From NCBI RefSeq assembly GCF_000420765.1, contig NZ_ATVO01000008.1, positions 62,001-126,000 of the forward strand: DNA of 64,000 nucleotides. The letters are read 5' to 3'. The translations under genes and the position numbers were made by a program. Below the pieces are notes generated by a model. It searched no databases and was not told the origin of the DNA. It saw only the letters and a list, made by a program, of their open reading frames with translations. This DNA is from Sandarakinorhabdus limnophila DSM 17366. GTDB lineage: Bacteria; Pseudomonadota; Alphaproteobacteria; Sphingomonadales; Sphingomonadaceae. Shown piece by piece: positions 15,795-23,904 of the stretch. Positions within the stretch are counted from its first letter, which is position 1. Each line of letters begins with the position of its first letter.

Positions 15795-17038
15795 CCGAGA
15801 TGTTCGACTTTGTGGTGGTGGGTGGCGGCCCGTCGGGAGCGACGGCCGCCAATGATCTGGCGCTGGCCGGGCACAAGGTGATGTTGTTGGATCGCATGGG
15901 CCGCATCAAGCCATGCGGCGGTGCCGTGCCGCCGCGGTTGCTGAAAGACTTTGACGTGCCGATCGAACAGCTGTGCACCACCGCGAACAGCGCGCGCATG
16001 ATCAGCCCGGCTGGCCGGGAAGTGGACATGCCGGTAGGCGAAGGCGGCTGGGTCGGCATGGTCGATCGCGACATGTTCGATGAATGGCTGCGCGCCCGCG
16101 CCGCCAAGAACGGCGCCGATCGCCGCGACGGCACCTTCGAAGCGCTGGAGCGTGAACCCGATGGCACCGCCGTCGTGACGTATCGCCCCAAGGGCGCTTC
16201 ACGTGGTTCCGAGCCGGTGCGGGTGATGACGAAGATGCTGATCGGCTGCGATGGCTGCAATTCGGCCGTGGCCCGCGCGGCCCTGCCCGACGAGAAACTG
16301 CCCTTCGTTGCCGCTTATCACGAAGTGGTGGACAGTCCACCCGAAGGCTTCAAGGGCTTTGCCGGTGATCGCTGCGACGTGTTCTACCAAGGCAAGCACA
16401 GCCCGGATTTCTATGCCTGGGTGTTCCCGCATGGATCCAAAACCAGCATCGGCACCGGCAGCGCCGTGCAGGGCTTTGAATTGCGCAAGGCCGTCGGCAA
16501 GTTGCGCGAAGAACTGGGCATGACCGAGGACACCTGCAAGACGGTGCGGGTGGAAGGCGCCCCCATCCCGCTGCGCCCGCGCAAGAAGTGGGACAATGGC
16601 AAGGATGTCGTGGTGGCGGGTGACGCCGCCGGTTGCGTCGCCCCGGCCAGCGGTGAAGGCATTTTCTATGCGATGACCGCCGGCCGCGAAGCTGCCAAGG
16701 CCGCCGCCGAAGCGCTGGCCAGCGGTAATCCGGCCAAGCTGGGCCTGGCCCGCAAGCGTTTCCTGAAGGCGCACGGCACCGTTTTCCGCGTGCTCGGCAT
16801 CATGCAATGGTGGTGGTACCGCAGCGACACGATGCGCGAAAAGTTCGTGAAGCTGTGCATGGACAAGGACATCCAGCAGCTGACCTGGGAAGCCTATATG
16901 AACAAGGAACTGGCGCGCAAGAAGCCGCTGGCCCATGTGAAGATCTTCCTGAAGGACAGCGTGCAGCTGATCACCGGCATCCTGTCGGGCGGCGGTGTGC
17001 GTGAAGGTGACAGCGCCGGCAAGCGGGCGCAGGTCTGA
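15791..17038 (+). CDS. bchP: Geranylgeranyl reductase
   Basis: FAD- and NADPH-dependent reductase that converts the geranylgeranyl tail of bacteriochlorophyll to phytyl in three steps. 415 residues; dinucleotide-binding motif VVVGGGPSGATAANDLA starts at residue 8, the FAD-contacting segment VVAGDAAGCVAPASGEGIFY is in the second half. ATG overlaps the upstream MFS gene stop (ATGA), so bchG, the MFS gene and bchP are translated as one unit. Confidence 0.96.
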   Translation: MTEMFDFVVVGGGPSGATAANDLALAGHKVMLLDRMGRIKPCGGAVPPRLLKDFDVPIEQLCTTANSARMISPAGREVDMPVGEGGWVGMVDRDMFDEWLRARAAKNGADRRDGTFEALEREPDGTAVVTYRPKGASRGSEPVRVMTKMLIGCDGCNSAVARAALPDEKLPFVAAYHEVVDSPPEGFKGFAGDRCDVFYQGKHSPDFYAWVFPHGSKTSIGTGSAVQGFELRKAVGKLREELGMTEDTCKTVRVEGAPIPLRPRKKWDNGKDVVVAGDAAGCVAPASGEGIFYAMTAGREAAKAAAEALASGNPAKLGLARKRFLKAHGTVFRVLGIMQWWWYRSDTMREKFVKLCMDKDIQQLTWEAYMNKELARKKPLAHVKIFLKDSVQLITGILSGGGVREGDSAGKRAQV

Positions 17039-17079
17039 CCGGCCGCAACGCCAAGGGCGGCCCAGGAAGAACGAGAGCG

Positions 17080-17571
17080 ATGTCGCGATTTGCCGAGTCC
17101 CCTTGGGTACTGCCCGCCGCCATCGCTGCGGTGGCCGCGACCTTCACGGCGGCCGTGGGGGCCACCATCACCGATATCGGCCCGTGGTATCTGGCGTTGA
17201 AGCAGCCCGAGTGGGCGCCGCCCATCTGGTTGTTTGGTCCGGCGTGGACAATCATTTTCATGCTGTGCACGTTTTCCGGCACCACAGCCTGGCTGGCGGC
17301 ACGCAGCACCGGTGCGTTCGAAGCCATCATTGGCTTGTTTGCCCTCAACGGCTTCCTCAACCTGTTGTGGAGCTTCCTGTTTTTCCGTCTGCACCGCCCT
17401 GATTATGCGGCGCTGGAAGTCGGCATCTTGTGGAGCAGCATCGCCGCGCTGATCGTGGTGCTGTGGCGCATCTCCCGCCCTGCGGCGGCGCTGCTGCTGC
17501 CCTATCTGGCGTGGGTGAGTTTTGCTGCAATGCTGAACCGGGCGATCGTGGAACTGAACGGGCCGTTCTGA
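17080..17571 (+). CDS. tspO: TspO/MBR family tryptophan-rich sensory protein
   Basis: 163 residues, five membrane helices, with family marks WYLALKQPEWAPPIWLFGPAW and NGFLNLLWSFLFF (each shortened to its key part: the WAPP and PAW turns, and the N-x-x-W-S helix). TspO proteins bind porphyrins; in Rhodobacter sphaeroides TspO lowers photosynthesis gene expression in oxygen by acting on tetrapyrrole export or turnover. Located 41 bp after bchP in the same direction, so probably in the same operon and likely linked to pigment balance. Confidence 0.95.
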   Translation: MSRFAESPWVLPAAIAAVAATFTAAVGATITDIGPWYLALKQPEWAPPIWLFGPAWTIIFMLCTFSGTTAWLAARSTGAFEAIIGLFALNGFLNLLWSFLFFRLHRPDYAALEVGILWSSIAALIVVLWRISRPAAALLLPYLAWVSFAAMLNRAIVELNGPF

Positions 17572-17574
17572 GAC

Positions 17575-17597
17575 GGCGGCCCCAGCGCGGGACCGCC
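17575..17597. terminator. Hairpin between convergent tspO and cytochrome c genes
   Basis: GGCGGCCCC and GGGACCGCC pair with one mismatch around a five-base loop. No T-run follows on either side. It lies between two stop codons that face each other, so a weak two-way terminator is likely. Confidence 0.5.
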
Positions 17598-17607
17598 GCC
17601 AGAAGGC

Positions 17608-18126
17608 TCAGGCCTTTGTCTTCAGATAGGCAATCACATCTGCGCGGTCTTGCGGGTTCTTCAGGCCGCCGAACGCCATGCGGGTGCCGGGCATGAACTT
17701 GGCCGGGGCTTCGAGATAGGTGAACAACACGTCCTCGCTCCAGGTCACGCCGCTTTCCTTGTTGGCCTTGCTGTAATTGAAACCGGCGATACTGCCGGCA
17801 GTGCGACCGACCACGGCCCACAGCGACGGGCCGACACGGTTCTTGCCAGCCTCGGCGACATGGCAGGCCTTGCACTGGGCAAAGAGCTTTTCACCCTTGG
17901 CGGCATCGCCGGTGAGCGAGGCGTAGGTAACGGCCGCCGGAGCAGGAGCGGCTGCAGCAACAGTGGCAGGCTCTGCTGCCGGCGCCGGGGCTTCTGCTGC
18001 CGGTGCAACCGGTGCTGCCACCACCGGCGTCTCGGCGGCCGGCGTTTCAGCGGGCTTGTCAGCGCCGCCGCAGGCCGTCGTGAGCAGGGCCACCAGAGTG
18101 AAACCGGACAGGGTGAAGACGCGCAT
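17608..18126 (-). CDS. Lipoprotein c-type cytochrome
   Basis: 172 residues from the ATG at 18126, which places a lipoprotein signal peptide at the front (LVALLTTAC, lipid-bearing Cys19). A long Ala/Pro/Glu linker of about 60 residues follows, then one class I cytochrome c domain with the heme site CKACH and a distal methionine in FMPGTRMAF. This fits a periplasmic electron carrier tethered to the inner membrane, like CycM/cytochrome c552 or the membrane-bound c2 that donates to reaction centres; which partner it serves is not shown. It is downstream of ccmB, 86 bp away. Confidence 0.9.
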   Translation of the reverse strand: MRVFTLSGFTLVALLTTACGGADKPAETPAAETPVVAAPVAPAAEAPAPAAEPATVAAAAPAPAAVTYASLTGDAAKGEKLFAQCKACHVAEAGKNRVGPSLWAVVGRTAGSIAGFNYSKANKESGVTWSEDVLFTYLEAPAKFMPGTRMAFGGLKNPQDRADVIAYLKTKA

Positions 18127-18212
18127 GGGGCAATGCTCCTTTGCAAAATGCAGGGAGCAGTAGATTACCACAACGTCATGTTTCTAGCTAATGAATGGCG
18201 ACCAGCAGCCGC

Positions 18213-18839
18213 CTATTCGGGACGGAGCGCCGCCGCCGCCGCGAATGGCGACACTGCCAGCGCCACGAGGCTGGCCGCTGCCAGCAGCCGGAACGCACCC
18301 GCCACATCGCTGCCCACGCCAAATATCAGCACCGGCAGCGCTAGCGGCAGGACGATCAGCCCGGCCAACGCGCCCCCGCCCTTCAGGCCCGCCGTGAGCG
18401 CAGCGGCCACCACGGCGAGGCTGGCCAGCGCCGGGGTGCCGAGCGCCAAGGCGATGGCGATGCGGGTGCCATCGTCCGCTGAAAGGCCAAGCAACACGCC
18501 CGCCGCTGGCAGCGCTGCCAGCAACGGCACCGCAAAGCCCACCCAGTGGGCCATGATGCGCGCTGCACACACGAGTTCCAGCGCGATGCCGCGCGCGATC
18601 AACTGATCGATGCTGCCATCCTCCACGTCGGGGGCCAGCAGGGTTTCCACCGGCAACAGGCTGGCCAACAAGGCGGAAACCCAGATAATGCCGGGCGCGA
18701 TGCGGGCCAGCAGGCGGGCATCGGGACCGACGGCGAAGGGAAAAAGGGCGGCGGCCAGCACGAAGAACATCACCGGCAGCCACAGTGCTGGGGAGCGGGC
18801 GATGAGCGAAAGATCGCGGAGGAGGAGCGTGACGAACAT
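18213..18839 (-). CDS. ccmB: Heme exporter protein CcmB
   Basis: Membrane subunit of the CcmAB transporter in cytochrome c maturation system I, which releases holo-CcmE from CcmCD. 208 residues, about six helices, with the family N-terminus LLLRDLSLIARSPALWLPVM and the segment VETLLAPDVEDGSIDQLIAR. Start overlaps the ccmA stop (TGATG). ccmC does not follow as it does in many genomes; the lipoprotein cytochrome does. Confidence 0.94.
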   Translation of the reverse strand: MFVTLLLRDLSLIARSPALWLPVMFFVLAAALFPFAVGPDARLLARIAPGIIWVSALLASLLPVETLLAPDVEDGSIDQLIARGIALELVCAARIMAHWVGFAVPLLAALPAAGVLLGLSADDGTRIAIALALGTPALASLAVVAAALTAGLKGGGALAGLIVLPLALPVLIFGVGSDVAGAFRLLAAASLVALAVSPFAAAAALRPE

Positions 18840-19411
18840 CAGCCGAGCCGCAAGGTCGCCGCATCAGCCAGGCCGATATCGCCGTGAACCGCTGCCACAA
18901 TGAGGCCGCCTGCTGCCCGATGCTGGCCCATTGCGGCCGCCAGCAGGCCGGCGGATGCCGCATCGAGCCCGGCGGTGGGCTCGTCCAGCAACCAGCATTC
19001 CGCGCCTGCAGCAATCACCCGGGCGATGGCGGCACGGCGCTTCTGGCCCGATGAAAGATGCCGGCACGGCACATCCACCAGCCCGGCCAGGTTCATCGCC
19101 GCCAGCGCGCCTTGCAGGCGATCCCGCCCGCCATCCAGCCGCGCCCAATAGTCCAGCTCCGCGCCCAGACTCTGGCGCGGTTTCAGCGCCACGTCATGCC
19201 CGGCAAAGGCGCGGCGACCGCCGCCGCTCACACTGCCGGCTTCGGCGCGCAGCAACCCGGCCAGCAGCCGCAGCAAGGATGATTTGCCGGCGCCGTTCGG
19301 CCCGGTCAGCAGCAACGCGCCGCCCGGCGCCACCTGCGCCGAGACAGCCTCGAACAACAGCCGCCCGCCGCGCCGGCAGGCCAGATTATCGATCACGAGC
19401 GCATCCACCAC
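18839..19411 (-). CDS. ccmA: Heme exporter ATP-binding protein CcmA
   Basis: ATPase of the CcmAB cytochrome c maturation transporter. 190 residues, short as usual for CcmA. Walker A is TGPNGAGKSSLLRLL near residue 37, the ABC signature is LSSGQKRR and Walker B is CWLLDEPTAGLD. Translated with ccmB through a one-base overlap. An 80-bp gap separates it from divergent yciB. Confidence 0.94.
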   Translation of the reverse strand: MVDALVIDNLACRRGGRLLFEAVSAQVAPGGALLLTGPNGAGKSSLLRLLAGLLRAEAGSVSGGGRRAFAGHDVALKPRQSLGAELDYWARLDGGRDRLQGALAAMNLAGLVDVPCRHLSSGQKRRAAIARVIAAGAECWLLDEPTAGLDAASAGLLAAAMGQHRAAGGLIVAAVHGDIGLADAATLRLG

Positions 19412-19491
19412 GGCCCCGGCTTAATGGCTCCGTCGGGCTTCGTCACCCCCAAGAGGTGACGTATGCCCGGTTCTTGGCTATCACTGCCGCC

Positions 19492-20118
19492 ATGCCCCCC
19501 ACCCCCGACCGCCCGCAACTTTCAACCACCGCCCGCATGGCCATCAATTTTGGGCCCCTGCTGCTGTTCTTCGGCGCCAGCAAATTGGGCAAGGCGCTGC
19601 ACGAACGCGGCCAGTTGCCCGGTCTGGCCGATGCCGAAGTGGCCAGTGCCGTTGTTGGCACGGCGGTGTTCGTGGTCGCCACATTGATCGCGGCGCTGTG
19701 GCATTGGGGCAAGACGCGCCATCTGCCGGCCGCGATGATCTTCACAACGGTGATTGTCGTGCTGTTCGGCGGACTCACCATCTGGCTGCAGGACAAGGCC
19801 TTCATCCAGCTGAAGCCCACCATCATCTACGGCGTGTTCGCCCTGCTGCTGTTCGGCGGCCTCGCCAGCGGCCGGCCGACCCTGCAGCTGGTGATGGAAG
19901 ATGCGCTGCCCGGCCTGACCGACACGGGCTGGCGCCTGCTCACCCGCAACTGGGCGATCTTCTTCATCGCGCTGCTGATCGCCAACGAAACGGCGCGGCG
20001 CATGCTCGGCTATGATGACTGGCTCAGCTTCAAGGTGTGGGGCGTCACCGTGGCGATCTTCGTATTCACCCTCGCCCAGGGGCCACTGCTGGCCAAACAT
20101 GGCCTGAAACTGGATTGA
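19492..20118 (+). CDS. yciB: Inner-membrane septation protein YciB/IspZ
   Basis: 208-residue membrane protein of the intracellular septation protein A family, which links cell elongation and division machineries. Family marks are NFGPLLLFFGASKLG near the start and LLTRNWAIFFIALLIANE in the C-terminal half; about five or six helices. The ATG at 19492 is chosen because upstream codons in the open frame are arginine-rich and antisense to ccmA. It is adjacent to ccmA, as in several sphingomonads. Confidence 0.9.
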   Translation: MPPTPDRPQLSTTARMAINFGPLLLFFGASKLGKALHERGQLPGLADAEVASAVVGTAVFVVATLIAALWHWGKTRHLPAAMIFTTVIVVLFGGLTIWLQDKAFIQLKPTIIYGVFALLLFGGLASGRPTLQLVMEDALPGLTDTGWRLLTRNWAIFFIALLIANETARRMLGYDDWLSFKVWGVTVAIFVFTLAQGPLLAKHGLKLD

Positions 20119-20121
20119 TCG

Positions 20122-21183
20122 TCATTCCCCCAACAACCCGTGCCGCTTCAGGGCATGGCGCAACTGGTCATAGGTGAGGTTGAGCGCGGGGGCGGTGCGG
20201 CGCTGGTTATGGCGGTGCTTTTCAAGCGCGCACTCCAAGATTTCCTTTTCATAGGCCGAAACGGCGCCGCGCAGATCGGTGATGCTCTCCAGTCGCGGTG
20301 CCGGCATGGCGGCGGCAGTGTCCACGGGGCTGATGCTGGGCGCGGGGCTCGGTGCGGGCATCGCGTGAGGCAGAACATGGCTGGAGGTTGGCCGCCACGG
20401 CGATTCGAACGGATCGATCACCAATTGCCCCACCGCCGTTTCGGCATCGCCCCAGCGATAGAGCGCGCGTTCGACCACATTCTTCAACTCGCGCACATTG
20501 CCCGGCCAGGCCCAGGTGGCCAGCTGTTCCTGCACCTTCGACGTGAAGCCAGGGAAGCGTGGCCAGCCCAGTTCGGCAGCCATGCGGCGGGCAAAATGCA
20601 GTGCCAATATGTCGATATCCTCGGCGCGCTCTCTGAGCGGCGGCAGGGTAATGACCTCGAAGCTCAACCGGTCGAGCAGATCGGCGCGGAAACGCCCGCG
20701 CGCCACCAGACCGGGCAGATCCTCATTGGTGGCGCCAACCAGCCGCACATCGACACTGATCGGCTTGTTCGATCCCAGCCGGGTCAGCTCGCCATATTCC
20801 ACCACCCTGAGCAGGCGTTCCTGTGCCTGTGATGAGAGGGTGCCGATTTCATCCAGGAACAGCGTGCCGCCATCGGCATCCTCGAATCGGCCAGCCCGCG
20901 CCCGCTGCGCACCGGTGAAGGCGCCGGGTTCATAACCGAACAATTCGGCATCGATCAGATTTTCCGGCAGCGCCGCGCAATTGAGGCTGACCAGAGTTTG
21001 CGACCAGCGCGGAGACAGGCGGTGCAGGCGATCGGCGATCAGTTCCTTGCCGGTGCCGCGCTCCCCGATCACCAGCACCGGGCGGTTCAACGCCGCCGCT
21101 GCCGAGGCGCGTTCGACGGCATCGAGGAAGCTCAACGAAGAGCCGATCATCTGGGCTGGCGCGGCCATGCGATGAGTTGGCAC
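20122..21183 (-). CDS. pspF: Phage-shock operon sigma-54 activator PspF
   Basis: Sigma-54 enhancer-binding AAA+ protein without a receiver domain, as in E. coli PspF; normally held inactive by PspA. 353 residues from GTG, or 348 from the ATG at 21168. Walker A GERGTGKE at 40-47, sigma-54-contacting loop GAFTGA at 87-92, Walker B GTLFLDEI at 106-113, and a Fis-type HTH at the end (LTYDQLRHALKRHG). A low-complexity Ala/Pro linker near residue 270 precedes the HTH. It is divergent from the psp operon, sharing its control region. Confidence 0.95.
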   Translation of the reverse strand: MPTHRMAAPAQMIGSSLSFLDAVERASAAAALNRPVLVIGERGTGKELIADRLHRLSPRWSQTLVSLNCAALPENLIDAELFGYEPGAFTGAQRARAGRFEDADGGTLFLDEIGTLSSQAQERLLRVVEYGELTRLGSNKPISVDVRLVGATNEDLPGLVARGRFRADLLDRLSFEVITLPPLRERAEDIDILALHFARRMAAELGWPRFPGFTSKVQEQLATWAWPGNVRELKNVVERALYRWGDAETAVGQLVIDPFESPWRPTSSHVLPHAMPAPSPAPSISPVDTAAAMPAPRLESITDLRGAVSAYEKEILECALEKHRHNQRRTAPALNLTYDQLRHALKRHGLLGE

Positions 21184-21211
21184 ATTTCCCCAATGTTTGG
21201 CAATTCTTGGC

Positions 21212-21255
21212 TATCAAAAAAATTGCGCGGCCACTTGGAATTGAATAATTTCAAT
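21212..21255. promoter_or_regulatory. Possible IHF site and PspF upstream activator sequence
   Basis: An A-tract starting TATCAAAAAAATTG (from 21212) is one base off the IHF pattern. It is followed by a small palindrome ATTGAA-TAAT-TTCAAT at 21240-21255, centred about 30 bp upstream of the -24 element. In enterobacteria PspF binds upstream sites and IHF bends the DNA between; these matches suggest the same architecture. Confidence 0.45.
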
Positions 21256-21276
21256 ATGTTGGAGCGACATCGGCAC

Positions 21277-21293
21277 TTGGCACGACCCATGCA
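21277..21293 (+). promoter_or_regulatory. Sigma-54 promoter of the psp operon
   Basis: TTGGCACGACCCATGCA has the invariant GG (21279-21280) and GC (21291-21292) separated by exactly ten bases, as required for sigma-54 holoenzyme, and closely follows the TGGCAC-N5-TTGCA consensus. It lies about 50 bp upstream of the first psp gene and faces away from pspF, so PspF control of the operon is well supported. Confidence 0.9.
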
Positions 21294-21345
21294 ATACAAC
21301 TGGCATGAGCGGCACCCCCTGCCGCCACACAACAGGAGAAACACA

Positions 21346-21483
21346 ATGAGCACCCTTTACAACAGCTTCGGTCGCAACGTGATGGCCCTGATGGCCGCCC
21401 TGCTGATCGGCACCACCTTCGTCGCCGCCGCCACTGGCCCTGCCATGGTGACGCCGGCCGTGAACAACGATATCATTGCGTGA
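21346..21483 (+). CDS. Small membrane or exported peptide opening the psp operon
   Basis: 45 codons, preceded by a good Shine-Dalgarno AGGAG seven or so bases upstream of ATG, and placed directly after the sigma-54 promoter. The peptide has a short polar start, a hydrophobic run MALMAALLIGTTFVAAATG (residues 13-31) with AxA-like residues, and a small C-terminal tail. It may be a signal-anchored or secreted peptide. No family is recognised. The ribosome site, the hydrophobic core and position argue it is real. Confidence 0.65.
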   Translation: MSTLYNSFGRNVMALMAALLIGTTFVAAATGPAMVTPAVNNDIIA

Positions 21484-21608
21484 ACAAAGCGATAATGACT
21501 GGGGCCCTGGTTCCCCTCGCCCGCCCCCTCTTGGTGGAACCGGCCCCAGTCAAAACATCAGCCCACACGCTGACGAAGACCAAGTTCGAATTTCTGGAGA
21601 TCAGACCA

Positions 21609-22286
21609 ATGGGCATTTTTTCCCGCACCCGCGACATCATCGCTGCCAACGTGACCGACCTGCTCGACCGGGCTGAAGACCCGGCCAAGATGATCCGCAT
21701 GATCATCATGGAGATGGAGGAAACGCTGGTGGAAGTGCGCGCGTCTGCGGCCCGCACCATCGCTGATCAGAAGGAAATGAAGCGCGCCATGATCAAGGCC
21801 ACCCAGGCCGTGCAGGATTGGCAGGACAAGGCCGAACTGGCGCTGTCCAAGGGTCGCGAAGACCTGGCCAAGGCCGCGCTGGTCGAAAAGAACAAGGCCA
21901 AGGGCTTCATCGACACCACCCAGGTGGAGATTGATCTGCTGGGCGAAACGCTCGCCCTGAACGAAGCGGACATCGCCAAGCTGGAAAGCAAGCTGCGCGA
22001 AGCCCGCAACCGCCAGAACGCCCTGATCAACCGCATCGAGAGCGCCACCCAGCGTTCGAAGCTGCGCGAGATGATCCGCGGGCCGCGTGTGGAAGAGGCC
22101 TTCAGCCGTTTCGAAGTGCTGGAACGCCGTGCCGACATGGCCGAAGGCCGCGCCGACGCGCTGGGCCTGGCCGATGGCACCGGCACCCGCAACCTGGCCG
22201 ACGAATTCGCCGCGTTGCAGGACAATGATGAAGTGGATGCCGAAATCGCCGCCATGAAGGCGCGTCTCGGCAAGACGGAGGGCTGA
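21609..22286 (+). CDS. pspA: Phage shock protein A
   Basis: ESCRT-III-like peripheral membrane protein that binds stressed inner membrane and inhibits PspF. 225 residues, almost entirely helical coiled coil. Begins MGIFSRTRDIIAANVTDLLD (amphipathic N-terminal helix followed by the PspA start of family), then EDPAKMIRMIIMEMEETLVE. ATG at 21609 has a GGAG ribosome site; the frame is open farther upstream but without family similarity. 125 bp separate it from the small peptide gene. Confidence 0.97.
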   Translation: MGIFSRTRDIIAANVTDLLDRAEDPAKMIRMIIMEMEETLVEVRASAARTIADQKEMKRAMIKATQAVQDWQDKAELALSKGREDLAKAALVEKNKAKGFIDTTQVEIDLLGETLALNEADIAKLESKLREARNRQNALINRIESATQRSKLREMIRGPRVEEAFSRFEVLERRADMAEGRADALGLADGTGTRNLADEFAALQDNDEVDAEIAAMKARLGKTEG

Positions 22287-22290
22287 TCTC

Positions 22291-22560
22291 ATGGATGTCA
22301 CCGGAGTCATTGCCCTCTGCCTCGGCATCGGTTTGCCGGTCATCGGCCTGCCCTGGCTGATCATGCACTATGTCACCAAGTGGAAGAGCCAGACCGGCAT
22401 CAGCCAGCAGGACGAAGCCCTGCTCGATGAACTCCACGATCTCGCCCGCCGGCTCGACCAGCGTATCGAAACCGTCGAACGCATCATGGCCGCCGAGAAC
22501 CCCAATTGGAAGGACAGCCGGATCACCGACATGTCCGATCAACGCCGCCAGCTGCGCTGA
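22291..22560 (+). CDS. pspB: Phage shock protein B
   Basis: 89 residues: one N-terminal membrane helix (about 4-26) and a cytoplasmic leucine-zipper-like helix ending ERIMAAENPNWKD, the classic PspB ending. With PspC it senses envelope damage and draws PspA off PspF. Four bases after pspA. Confidence 0.94.
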   Translation: MDVTGVIALCLGIGLPVIGLPWLIMHYVTKWKSQTGISQQDEALLDELHDLARRLDQRIETVERIMAAENPNWKDSRITDMSDQRRQLR

Positions 22561-22606
22561 ACCAGCAACCGGACCCCCAATATTCCCCCTGAGGAGGGCC
22601 AAGAAA

Positions 22607-22795
22607 ATGAGCCGCCAGTTTCTCGTCAACAAAACCGAAGGCAAGTTCCTCGGTGTGTGCGCCGGCATCGCCAATTATTTCGGCTGGGATGCCACGATAG
22701 TTCGCATTGGCTTTGTCGCTGCCGCCGTGTTCGGCTTTGGCTCGCCGGTGATCCTGTACCTGCTGATCGCGCTGATCGCGCCGTCAACCTATTGA
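22607..22795 (+). CDS. pspC: PspC-domain protein, short form
   Basis: 62 residues, consisting only of a PspC domain: FLVNKTEGKFLGVCAGIANY followed by FGWDATIVRIGF and a membrane helix. It has a strong GAGGAGGG ribosome site. It lacks the cytoplasmic tail of the next gene. Two PspC-type genes in tandem probably make a mixed membrane sensor. Confidence 0.92.
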   Translation: MSRQFLVNKTEGKFLGVCAGIANYFGWDATIVRIGFVAAAVFGFGSPVILYLLIALIAPSTY

Positions 22796-22844
22796 CCCGC
22801 CTCCCCGGCGCCTTCGTCAGCGCCGGCCAACAGGGAAAATCGAA

Positions 22845-23225
22845 ATGTCTGAAAGCCGCACCCGCTTCTACCTCGACAAACGCAACGGCAAGATCATGGG
22901 CGTTTGCGCCGGCATCGCCGATTATTTCGGCTGGGATGTCACGCTCGTCCGCATCGGCTTTGCCATCGGCGCCATCATGGGCGGCGGTTCCACCATCCTG
23001 GCCTATCTGGCCATCGGCTGGATCGCCAATGCCAAGCCGAACACGCTGTATGATCAAAGCCCGGAACGCGTGGAATTCTGGCGCGACGTGCGGGTGGCGC
23101 CCAAGCGCACCCTGCGCGATGTGAACGCCCAGTTCCGCGACGCCGATCGCCGCTTGCGCGATCTGGAATATCACCTGACCAGCGACAGCCGGCAACTGGC
23201 TGACGAAATCGAAAAGCTGCGTTGA
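22845..23225 (+). CDS. pspC: Phage shock protein C, full form
   Basis: 126 residues. The N-terminal PspC domain repeats the pattern of the preceding gene (FYLDKRNGKIMGVCAGIADY, then FGWDVTLVRIGF), with a membrane region to about residue 65, and then a charged helical tail RDLEYHLTSDSRQLADEIEKLR. E. coli PspC has the same arrangement. The closing DEIEKLR resembles the ends of the four downstream small proteins. Confidence 0.94.
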   Translation: MSESRTRFYLDKRNGKIMGVCAGIADYFGWDVTLVRIGFAIGAIMGGGSTILAYLAIGWIANAKPNTLYDQSPERVEFWRDVRVAPKRTLRDVNAQFRDADRRLRDLEYHLTSDSRQLADEIEKLR

Positions 23226-23235
23226 GGATCAATCG

Positions 23236-23514
23236 ATGAGCGAAAACGCCATTTTTGCCCTGATCCCGATCCTGGGCATTTCCATCCCGATCTTCGGCAT
23301 CCTGCTCACCGGTTTCCGGCGTTGGGCCGATCTGAAGGAAAAGCAGCTGCAGAACACCGCTTCGGCCACCGCCGAACAGGCCGCTCAGTATGCAGGGCGG
23401 ATCGCGGTGCTGGAAGAACGGGTGGCGGTGCTGAATCGCATCGTCACTGATCGTAACGAGGGCCTCGCCGTGCAGATCGAAGCGCTGCGCGATGAACCCA
23501 AGAAGCTGAATTGA
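23236..23514 (+). CDS. Psp-operon small membrane/coiled-coil protein 1
   Basis: 92 residues. A PspB-like plan: membrane helix at about 5-27 (AIFALIPILGISIPIFGILL), then a basic-polar hinge RRWADLKEKQLQ and a heptad helix RIAVLEERVAVLNRIVTDR with ending LAVQIEALRDE. No named family, but the heptad block resembles the PspB zipper. Ten bases downstream of pspC. Likely an extra membrane-stress sensor or PspA-recruiting protein (inference). Confidence 0.85.
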   Translation: MSENAIFALIPILGISIPIFGILLTGFRRWADLKEKQLQNTASATAEQAAQYAGRIAVLEERVAVLNRIVTDRNEGLAVQIEALRDEPKKLN

Positions 23515-23527
23515 AAGGCTGAATAGC

Positions 23528-23854
23528 ATGGCTCTCGACCCCTCTGTTATCGAAGCAATTGCACCGGTGGGCGTGGCTGCCGTGCTCGCCGGCATGGGCG
23601 CATGGGTGGTCACTACCTGGTTGAAGGTGAAGAACGGCTATCCGCTGGAAAACAGCTGGGGCAAGCCGATGTATCCCAACGGCGGCGGCGAAGCGATGGA
23701 GCGCATCCGGCTGATCAGCCAGGAAAACGCCCAGCTGCGCGCCGAACTGGGCAGCCTGAAGGATCGCATGGCGGTGCTGGAACGCATCGCCACCGACAAG
23801 CCCAGCATGCTGGCCGCCGAAATCGACGGCCTGAAAACCAAGCAATTGAATTGA
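23528..23854 (+). CDS. Psp-operon small membrane/coiled-coil protein 2
   Basis: 108 residues. Membrane helix at about 12-31, then a turn-rich insert KNGYPLENSWGKPMYPNGGG that the sister proteins lack, and the shared heptad segment LKDRMAVLERIATDK ending LAAEIDGLKTK. Thirteen bases after the previous gene. Function unknown; grouped with the psp proteins by position and motif. Confidence 0.85.
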   Translation: MALDPSVIEAIAPVGVAAVLAGMGAWVVTTWLKVKNGYPLENSWGKPMYPNGGGEAMERIRLISQENAQLRAELGSLKDRMAVLERIATDKPSMLAAEIDGLKTKQLN

Positions 23855-23904
23855 GTTAAACGACACCAGCCACGCCCCCAGCTGGTTTTGGGAGGAAAAC
23901 AAAG

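Noticed and set aside
21171-21190. A second sigma-54-like TTGGCAC next to the pspF start
   Set aside because: The -12 GC is missing at the required ten-base spacing.
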